The notes beneath the pieces are model-generated. The model was not told the DNA's origin, did no database searches, and saw only the letters and a list, made by a program, of their open reading frames with translations. The position numbers and the translations under genes were made by a program. Positions 1 to 3,581 of a DNA stretch of 5,522 nucleotides are shown in pieces. Origin of the DNA: Deltaproteobacteria bacterium (GTDB taxonomy: Bacteria > Desulfobacterota > Desulfarculia > Adiutricales > Adiutricaceae); assembly GCA_031278795.1 (NCBI GenBank), contig JAITJT010000183.1:1-5522 (forward strand), in the 5' to 3' direction. Each line of letters starts with the position of its first letter. Position 1 is the stretch's first letter.

Positions 1-27
1 GGTATTGTTGGGGTCGGCTTCGGCCAT
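1..27 (-). CDS. Possible 5' end of a leftward gene (first 9 codons only)
   Basis: Read on the minus strand, an ATG at 27-25 opens a frame beginning MAEADPNNT that runs off the window edge. An AGAAGG ribosome-binding-like sequence lies at 42-37, nine bases upstream, and the codons (GCC, GAA, GCC, GAC, CCC, AAC) match the usage of the other genes here. Nine residues allow no family assignment. The call competes with the plus-strand open frame over the same bases (2-145); at most one is likely real. The plus-oriented terminator at 233-275 argues somewhat for the plus-strand alternative, while the ribosome-binding site and codon use argue for this one. Confidence 0.3.
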
Positions 28-145
28 TTTTGCGAACCTTCTGCTTGTGTGGAGAAATAAAAAATCAGTTTCTGTCGCTGATACTCAAAGTATAATCCCG
101 TTTTATGGCAAAATAAACAGACAATACAGACTACTTGGAGCCTAA
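2..145 (+). CDS. Possible C-terminal fragment of a membrane protein
   Basis: An open frame enters from the left edge and ends at TAA 143-145, giving 47 residues. The first 17 or so (VLLGSASAIFANLLLVW) are hydrophobic and are followed by the basic stretch RNKK, which looks like the end of a last transmembrane helix with a cytoplasmic tail. The spacing S-x6-N-x-L is loosely like the last helix of heavy-metal P-type ATPases, but this is far too little to name the protein. A plus-strand terminator begins 88 bases after the stop, as expected for a gene ending here. Against it, the codons are less GC-rich than in the other genes, and a minus-strand start with a good ribosome-binding site overlaps it. 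Confidence 0.3.
   Translation, partial: VLLGSASAIFANLLLVWRNKKSVSVADTQSIIPFYGKINRQYRLLGA
91..96 (+). promoter_or_regulatory. TATAAT -10-like hexamer
   Basis: A perfect TATAAT lies at 91-96. The hexamer 17 bases upstream (68-73, GTTTCT) is a poor -35 and there is no TGn extension. If used, transcription would begin near 103 and could end at the terminator at 233-275, giving an RNA of roughly 170 nt. AT-rich DNA produces such hexamers by chance, so this is weak. Confidence 0.2.
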
Positions 146-213
146 ATTCAACTTGTCTTGGCCTTTCGTGAATAATCCCAAGGATAATCTCAGCGCTAAG
201 CCAAAATGTCCTT

Positions 214-225
214 AAAGAGCTCTTT
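214..225. repeat. 12-bp perfect palindrome AAAGAGCTCTTT
   Basis: AAAGAG and CTCTTT are directly adjacent, forming a perfect palindrome eight bases before the terminator stem. It could be a protein-binding site or simply part of the terminator's upstream context. No function can be assigned. Confidence 0.4.
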
Positions 226-232
226 TAGCTCT

Positions 233-275
233 CCCCTGAAGCCTCACTTAATAAGAGCTTCAGGGGTTTTCTTTT
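233..275 (+). terminator. Rho-independent terminator, plus orientation
   Basis: The arms CCCCTGAAGC (233-242) and GCTTCAGGGG (257-266) are perfectly complementary over 10 bp around a 14-base loop, and TTTTCTTTT follows immediately. The T-run is only on the right side, so it acts on rightward transcripts. It would end a gene entering from the left edge or a small RNA made within this spacer. It isolates the AMMECR1-domain gene from upstream transcription. Confidence 0.8.
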
Positions 276-297
276 GGAGACCGCTTAGCGCTCACTA

Positions 298-336
298 GGG
301 CCACCTGGGGCGCGCTGGGCGCGCCCCAGGTGACCC
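298..336. repeat. Long GC-rich hairpin, 18-bp stem
   Basis: Positions 298-315 and 319-336 are inverted copies with 17 of 18 positions matching; the only mismatch is C301 against A333. The loop is just TGG (316-318). The inner arm CACCTGGGGCGCGC is very GC-rich in an AT-rich spacer. No T-run follows on either strand, so it is not a typical terminator. Possibilities are a REP-like interspersed palindrome, an RNA-stabilising structure, or part of a structured RNA. Confidence 0.8.
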
Positions 337-393
337 AGGTCCTTTTCAAAGCTTAAACCTCGCATACTTTAGTCAAATTTCTAAAAAGGACCT
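337..393. repeat. 10-bp inverted repeat abutting the GC-rich hairpin
   Basis: AGGTCCTTTT (337-346) and AAAAGGACCT (384-393) are perfect inverted copies separated by 37 bases. The left arm begins on the base directly after the preceding 18-bp hairpin, which suggests the two form one element. The intervening sequence is AT-rich and shows no strong internal pairing. Confidence 0.6.
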
Positions 394-411
394 CAAATAG
401 TGGGTGTTTGG

Positions 412-431
412 GTGGGCGCCCAGGCGCCCAC
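412..431. repeat. Short GC-rich hairpin GTGGGCGCC/GGCGCCCAC
   Basis: The nine-base arms 412-420 and 423-431 are perfectly complementary around the dinucleotide CA; in RNA the loop would open to at least four bases. It is the third inverted repeat within 135 bases. Like the first it has a very GC-rich stem and no T-run. Confidence 0.65.
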
Positions 432-503
432 GCCTCTGGAAAGTCGCAATCGTCGGAAATTTTTGCTAACATCTTAGGCATAAATAAGCGCTCAGCGTAG
501 TTG

Positions 504-547
504 ATGGTGCGAAAAATGGCCATTTATGGTGCTCCAAAGCCATTTTT
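504..547. promoter_or_regulatory. Operator- or leader-like repeats before the AMMECR1-domain gene
   Basis: Three patterns overlap. A perfect 12-bp palindrome AAATGGCCATTT lies at 514-525. It is flanked by direct copies of ATGGTGC at 504-510 and 526-532, 22 bp apart, so on the same helix face. AAAAATGGC (512-520) can also pair with GCCATTTTT (539-547), ending five bases before the ribosome-binding site. The palindrome and the longer hairpin exclude one another in RNA. This could be a repressor site or a weak attenuator-like leader; the function is inferred only. Confidence 0.35.
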
Positions 548-551
548 TATC

Positions 552-560
552 AAAGGGAGG
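552..560 (+). promoter_or_regulatory. Ribosome-binding site of the AMMECR1-domain gene
   Basis: AAAGGGAGG ends eight bases before the ATG at 569, at good spacing, and supports that start. Confidence 0.75.
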
Positions 561-568
561 CTTTTTGT

Positions 569-1126
569 ATGGCAGAAAGAGAGATAATTGATTTTACCGA
601 CGAGCAGAAAAAGGCCATCCTGGATTGGTGCCGCGATCTTCTGCGGGCCAATCTGGAAGGAAGGGTAGAGCCAGAGGGGCCGGATATCGAAGGCGATGGC
701 GGGGTCTTTGTGACCCTGAAGAGGGCGGGTGAGCTGAGGGGCTGCATAGGCGTCTTCGACTGGTCCAAGCCCATCAAGGAGACCATCTACCGGATGGCCA
801 AGGCCGCGGCCTTCGCCGACTACCGCTTCAAATCCGTGGAGCTCCCGGAGGTGGACAGCCTGGAAATCACCGTCTCGGTTCTCTCCCATCCAAAGAAGCT
901 CAATAACATTGATGATATCGTCATAGGCCGAGACGGCCTCTACCTTGTCCACCCCAAGGGGAGGGGGGTACTCCTTCCAGTTGTAGCCGAGGAGTATGGT
1001 TTCAAGCCCCAGGAGTTCGTGGAGAACACCTGCCGTAAGGCGGGTCTTCCTCCCAATGCCTACAAGGATCCGGAAGCCGAGCTCAAGGTCTTCATGGCGC
1101 CGGATTTCTCCTCAAAAGACTTCTAA
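569..1126 (+). CDS. AMMECR1-domain protein (AmmeMemoRadiSam system protein A type)
   Basis: The 185-residue product matches the bacterial and archaeal AMMECR1 family, with length close to the usual single-domain form. Visible landmarks, in order, are GVFVTLK (45-51), the family signature LRGCIG (56-61, with Cys59), AAAFADYRF (79-87) followed by a conserved Glu/Leu stretch, the strand LEITVSVLS (98-106), GRDGLYLV (120-127), GVLLP (133-137) and a late CRKAGL (155-160). It has no signal peptide or membrane segment, so it should be cytoplasmic. The biochemical role of the family is not established. In many prokaryotes it is encoded beside a Memo-domain protein and a radical SAM enzyme (AmmeMemoRadiSam). 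Neither is next to it here, so it appears to be a single-gene unit. The ATG is supported by AAAGGGAGG at good spacing. The family call is firm; the function is unknown. Confidence 0.92.
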   Translation: MAEREIIDFTDEQKKAILDWCRDLLRANLEGRVEPEGPDIEGDGGVFVTLKRAGELRGCIGVFDWSKPIKETIYRMAKAAAFADYRFKSVELPEVDSLEITVSVLSHPKKLNNIDDIVIGRDGLYLVHPKGRGVLLPVVAEEYGFKPQEFVENTCRKAGLPPNAYKDPEAELKVFMAPDFSSKDF

Positions 1127-1158
1127 GATGCTATCTAGCTCACCACTTCTTTAGCCCT

Positions 1159-1263
1159 AGTTTAAAATTAGCTTAAAACCAGCTTAAACCAGCTTAAAAC
1201 AGCTTAAAACAGCTTAAAACAGCTTAAAACATGCATAAAACATGCATAAAACAGGCTTAAAAC
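1159..1263. repeat. Tandem array of ten 10-11 bp units, consensus AGCTTAAAAC
   Basis: Ten head-to-tail units can be read: a degenerate AGTTTAAAATT (1159-1169), AGCTTAAAACC (1170-1180), AGCTTAAACC (1181-1190), four identical AGCTTAAAAC copies (1191-1230), two ATGCATAAAAC copies (1231-1252), and AGGCTTAAAAC (1253-1263). The period alternates between 10 and 11 bp, about one helical turn, so the short A-tracts fall on one face of the helix. It starts 32 bases after the AMMECR1-domain stop codon and ends just before a possible promoter. Paired changes in the two ATGCATAAAAC units show that variants have themselves been duplicated. There are no spacers, so it is not a CRISPR. Confidence 0.9.
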
Positions 1264-1268
1264 AGGTT

Positions 1269-1297
1269 TTTTAAGTCCTTCTTGGACTTCTTATAAT
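1269..1297 (+). promoter_or_regulatory. Possible sigma-70-type promoter for the aldo/keto reductase gene
   Basis: A perfect TATAAT (1292-1297) has TTTTAA (1269-1274) 17 bases upstream, which matches only three of six -35 positions. Transcription would start near 1304, leaving a leader of about 150 nt before the GTG. The location immediately downstream of the tandem A-tract array is suggestive, since bent DNA upstream of a weak -35 can help promoter activity. The functional link is inference. Confidence 0.35.
1273..1289. repeat. Small hairpin AAGTCC/GGACTT
   Basis: The six-base arms 1273-1278 and 1284-1289 pair around TTCTT. Six T residues precede the stem rather than follow it, and only CTTATAATT follows, so it would be a weak terminator for the AMMECR1-domain transcript at best. 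It overlaps the spacer of the possible promoter at 1269-1297. Confidence 0.4.
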
Positions 1298-1357
1298 TAA
1301 TGACAGAATAGCCACAAGCTTTACTCAAGTTTCTCCAACAAAATTTTCACCCATTAT

Positions 1358-1369
1358 CTTAAGCTTAAG
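1358..1369. repeat. 12-bp palindrome CTTAAGCTTAAG
   Basis: The perfect palindrome CTTAAGCTTAAG contains the AGCTTAA core of the tandem array about 100 bases upstream. It lies in the putative leader of the aldo/keto reductase gene and could be a binding site or a relic of the same repeat. No function can be assigned. Confidence 0.35.
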
Positions 1370-1445
1370 GCTTTGGACTTTTTGGGCTGGAAGGTTTTTT
1401 TGGGGGTACAGATTTGGCTTATGAGGCTTAATTTTACCCAAAAAC

Positions 1446-1449
1446 GGAG
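1446..1449 (+). promoter_or_regulatory. Ribosome-binding site deciding the GTG start of the aldo/keto reductase gene
   Basis: GGAG ends seven bases before GTG 1457-1459. The in-frame alternatives, TTG at 1373 and ATG at 1421, lack a well-spaced Shine-Dalgarno sequence and would add residues the family does not have. This motif therefore sets the start at 1457. Confidence 0.7.
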
Positions 1450-1456
1450 TTTCAAA

Positions 1457-2629
1457 GTGGAAAAACGAAAAATGGGCCAAAGCGGAGAGAGTTCCTCCAT
1501 CCTGGGATTTGGTTGCATGCGTCTCCCCCTAAACGGCCCCACCCCGGACAAGATCGATGTAGAGCTAGCCACCCAGATGCTGCGCCTGGCCATAGATAGA
1601 GGCGTTAACTACGTGGACACGGCCTATGCCTACCACAGCGCCGGCACCAGGAACACCCCAGGCCAGAGCGAGCCTTTCGTGGGAGAGGCCTTGAAGGGTG
1701 GATACAGGGAAAAGGTGCTCTTAGCCACCAAGCTTCCCACCTGGCTGGTGGAGAGCCACAGGGACATGCACCGCTTCCTAGATGAGCAGCTTATGAGGCT
1801 AAACACCAAGCAGCTGGACTTTTATCTAGCCCACAACCTAAACGTCCACGTCTGGGACAAGATGCTTAGCTTAAAGCTCTTTGACTTCTTTGAAGAGGCT
1901 ATGAAGGATGGAAGGATACGCTTTCCAGCCTTCTCCTTCCATGACAGCTATCCACTCTTTGAGACGATAGTTAAAAGCTATGACTGGGCCCTAAGCCAAA
2001 TCCAGTACAACTACCTGGACCAAGAGTACCAAGCGGGCAAAAAAGGCCTCAAGATAGCCGCCTCGCGCGGCTTGGCCGTGGTCATTATGGAGCCTCTAAG
2101 AGGGGGATTCCTAGGGAGATACATCCCCGAGCCCCTGGTTAACAAGCTAGAAGGCCTTCACCCGGAGTGGTCCATGGCTGGCTGGGCCCTCAAGTGGCTC
2201 TGGGCCCAAAACGAGGTTTCCACGGTCTTAAGCGGCATGTCAGATATGTCCCAGGTGGAGGACAACCTTAAGTCAGCGGAAGAATTCGGCGAAACTGGCT
2301 TCGGGGAAGACGATGCCTTGGCCATAGACCAGGTGGGCGAGTATTTCGCCAAAAGGATAAAGGTGGACTGCACCCAATGCGGCTACTGCATGCCTTGCCC
2401 CTCCGGGGTGGACATCCCCAAAAACCTGAGTTTTCTCAACCAATACCACCTGTTTGACGCCAAGGAGACCAAGGAGAGGTGCAAGTTCTATTACGCGGTC
2501 ATGCTGGCAGCCTCTGAGAGGGCTATCCACTGCACCCAGTGCGGAGAATGCCTGGAAAAATGCCCCCAGAACATACCCATACCCGAATCCTTGGCCCAGA
2601 CAGCGGATTTGTACAGTTCAGTGAAATAG
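1457..2629 (+). CDS. Aldo/keto reductase with C-terminal 4Fe-4S ferredoxin-type domain
   Basis: The 390-residue product is a cytoplasmic oxidoreductase of the Fe-S aldo/keto reductase group (COG1453 type). The TIM-barrel part (about 1-290) starts with the family-typical SILGFGCMRLP (14-24). The expected catalytic tetrad is Asp54 and Tyr59 in VDTAYAY, Lys92 in ATKLP and His126 in LAHN. LSGMSD (258-263) and Asn270 fall where the nucleotide-phosphate site is expected. The C-terminal part carries C305xxC308xxC311xxC314P and C359xxC362xxC365xxxC369P, the usual pair of cluster motifs. Family knowledge suggests an NAD(P)H-dependent barrel that can exchange electrons with an Fe-S carrier; the substrate is unknown. 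The GTG start is preferred because of GGAG at 1446-1449 and because VEKRKMGQSG aligns with usual family N-termini. Long spacers and a terminator on its 3' side suggest a single-gene unit. Confidence 0.93.
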   Translation: MEKRKMGQSGESSSILGFGCMRLPLNGPTPDKIDVELATQMLRLAIDRGVNYVDTAYAYHSAGTRNTPGQSEPFVGEALKGGYREKVLLATKLPTWLVESHRDMHRFLDEQLMRLNTKQLDFYLAHNLNVHVWDKMLSLKLFDFFEEAMKDGRIRFPAFSFHDSYPLFETIVKSYDWALSQIQYNYLDQEYQAGKKGLKIAASRGLAVVIMEPLRGGFLGRYIPEPLVNKLEGLHPEWSMAGWALKWLWAQNEVSTVLSGMSDMSQVEDNLKSAEEFGETGFGEDDALAIDQVGEYFAKRIKVDCTQCGYCMPCPSGVDIPKNLSFLNQYHLFDAKETKERCKFYYAVMLAASERAIHCTQCGECLEKCPQNIPIPESLAQTADLYSSVK

Positions 2630-2633
2630 ACCA

Positions 2634-2666
2634 AAGGGGAAAAATTTTGCAAAAATTTTTCCCCTT
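2634..2666 (+). terminator. Terminator-like long self-complementary hairpin after the aldo/keto reductase gene
   Basis: Arms 2634-2648 and 2652-2666 pair perfectly over 15 bp around GCA (2649-2651): AAGGGGAAAAATTTT against AAAATTTTTCCCCTT. It begins five bases after the stop codon. The T-tract is inside the stem instead of after it, so it departs from the canonical layout. Its position and perfect symmetry still make a transcript-end or RNA-stabilising role likely, possibly in both directions. Confidence 0.65.
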
Positions 2667-3230
2667 AGCCTTATTCTAGGCCTTCTAGGCGATTCCAAGC
2701 TCATTCCAGGCCCATAACCTGGTGGCTTTCACTGAAGAGCTATTGAGGCTTTCAGCTAAGAATTTTAGTGGCCTTTTGTTAAGATCGCTTGTGGCCTGGG
2801 GCTAAGATCTTGAAATTTTAGTGAATTTTTTTTAAAATTTTTTCCAAATTGTGTGAAAGTTTTGTTAAACGCAATATAATGGGTAATAATTTTTCGCAAT
2901 ATACTTATTTTGGGCTTTATTGGGACTTTTCGGAGCCTTTAGCCGGAAAAAAGCGGGCGGAATTCTAAAATTTTACCCAAAACAGGTTGATATTTGCCTT
3001 GAAAAAAAAATTAATTTTCTGTATATGTTTAGAATTAAGTGTTTCGGGTCTTCCGCAATTGTCTAAAAACGTTTCAATTTGCCAATTAATATCCTTTCTA
3101 TTTTGAAAATATGTGTATTTTTTTTCATATTTAGTTACAATTATGTTGAGGAAAGTAATTAATTTTTTCGCAAAAGTACGTGTAGGTAAAATAATCCATT
3201 GATTTTGCGCTTGTTTTCAAAAATGTCGTA

Positions 3231-3247
3231 TTGGTACAAATATTGCT
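3231..3247 (+). promoter_or_regulatory. Candidate sigma-54 (RpoN) promoter upstream of the porin-like gene
   Basis: TTGGTAC-N5-TTGCT has the invariant GG (3233-3234) and GC (3245-3246) exactly ten bases apart, as sigma-54 requires, and agrees with the TTGGCAC/TTGC consensus except for one base in the -24 block. A start near 3258 would give a leader of about 320 nt to the porin-like ATG. The direct repeat CGCAATATA roughly 330-360 bp upstream could be activator sites, but this is speculative. Sigma-54 control is common in the inferred lineage. Confidence 0.45.
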
Positions 3248-3318
3248 CTAATACTCTTCAGGTTCTAATACGTCCCTTTTGAAAGCTTTTCAGCTGAGGC
3301 GTAATGGCCTGTATAAAA

Positions 3319-3519
3319 GGCGCTTTTAATTTGGCGCCATGGCGGTTATTTTCTCTAAACAAATCGGTGTTGGTAAAAAACCTCACCGTGTGTGGCGAAA
3401 ATCCGCCTATTAGCATAGAAAAACATACTTTTTTTAGTGAATATTCTCGGCGTATTTCCCCCAATTAGAGGGCCGTGCTCCGGGAAGGCAAGGCGGCGTT
3501 GGGGCCTTTAACCAAGGCC
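3319..3519 (+). other. Possible structured 5' leader of the porin-like gene
   Basis: Several short stems occur in order: GGCGC/GCGCC (3319-3323 with 3334-3338), CGGTG/CACCG (3365-3369 with 3384-3388, extended by GG/CC inside), GGCG/CGCC (3394-3397 with 3404-3407), and GGCCTT/AAGGCC (3503-3508 with 3514-3519). Each is 4-7 bp, so none is decisive alone. They do not match any riboswitch consensus I recognise. If transcription begins near 3258 they would lie in the leader RNA. Confidence 0.3.
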
Positions 3520-3541
3520 TGAATTTGGGTAATGACTTCGC

Positions 3542-3556
3542 TTTGTTGAAAACAAA
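3542..3556. repeat. Inverted repeat TTTGTT-GAA-AACAAA near the porin-like gene start
   Basis: Six-base arms (3542-3547 and 3551-3556) flank GAA, ending 14 bases before the ribosome-binding site. It may be an operator half-site pair or a weak leader hairpin. Confidence 0.35.
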
Positions 3557-3570
3557 AAATCTTCATGACA

Positions 3571-3575
3571 AGGAG
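3571..3575 (+). promoter_or_regulatory. Ribosome-binding site deciding the porin-like start
   Basis: AGGAG ends six bases before ATG 3582. This, with the signal peptide that begins exactly there, rules out the in-frame TTG at 3525 as the start. Confidence 0.85.
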
Positions 3576-3581
3576 AATATT

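Larger units (their letters stand above)
276..568. other. Gene-free spacer rich in inverted repeats
   Basis: This 293-base stretch has no credible coding frame. It holds three consecutive inverted repeats (298-336, 337-393, 412-431), then an AT-richer part with repeats around 504-547 and the ribosome-binding site of the AMMECR1-domain gene. A CTTAGCGCT at 285-293 is the reverse complement of AGCGCTAAG at 192-200, so the terminator is also flanked by a 9-bp inverted repeat. I see no clear -35/-10 pair for the downstream gene. Confidence 0.6.
2667..3581. other. AT-rich gene-free spacer of about 900 bp upstream of the porin-like gene
   Basis: No convincing coding frame exists on either strand. 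The stretch is visibly AT-richer than the flanking genes, with many T and A runs. It contains AATTTTAGTG twice (2761-2770 and 2814-2823), CGCAATATA twice (2870-2878 and 2895-2903, 25 bp apart), a weak AT-rich inverted repeat (3107-3113 with 3126-3132), a sigma-54-like promoter (3231-3247), TCTAATAC twice (3247-3254 and 3264-3271, 17 bp apart) and a series of small hairpins (3319-3519). It most likely serves as an extended regulatory region for the porin-like gene, or contains decayed sequence; the sequence alone does not decide. Confidence 0.55.

Noticed and set aside
524..952. 142-codon minus-strand open frame opposite the AMMECR1-domain gene
   Set aside because: It lies antisense to a gene with clear family motifs, has no ribosome-binding site or recognisable domain, and is explained by the GC-rich codons of the plus strand.
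1159..1263. CRISPR array
   Set aside because: The units are 10-11 bp, contiguous and without unique spacers, and no cas gene is present.
1282..1297. TTGGAC as the -35 partner of TATAAT
   Set aside because: Only four bases separate the two hexamers, far too few for a sigma-70 promoter; TTTTAA at 17 bp is the only correctly spaced candidate.
2158..2530. Two minus-strand frames opposite the end of the aldo/keto reductase gene
   Set aside because: They are antisense to the conserved Fe-S cluster region and have no independent support.
3143..3202. Tiny ORF encoding a 19-residue basic peptide (MLRKVINFFAKVRVGKIIH)
   Set aside because: It has no ribosome-binding site, sits in AT-rich DNA where such frames arise by chance, and has no promoter or partner gene.
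3258..3464. 68-codon minus-strand open frame in the AT-rich spacer
   Set aside because: Its start would be TTG without a Shine-Dalgarno sequence, the internal ATG also lacks one, and no domain is recognisable. The composition looks moderately protein-like, so a translated search would still be a fair test, but I do not support it as a gene.
3480..3525. Known riboswitch (cyclic-di-GMP or cobalamin class) in the GC-rich part of the porin-like leader
   Set aside because: The GGCAAGGCGG and GGCCTT/AAGGCC pieces are superficially suggestive, but the conserved core elements of these classes are absent.
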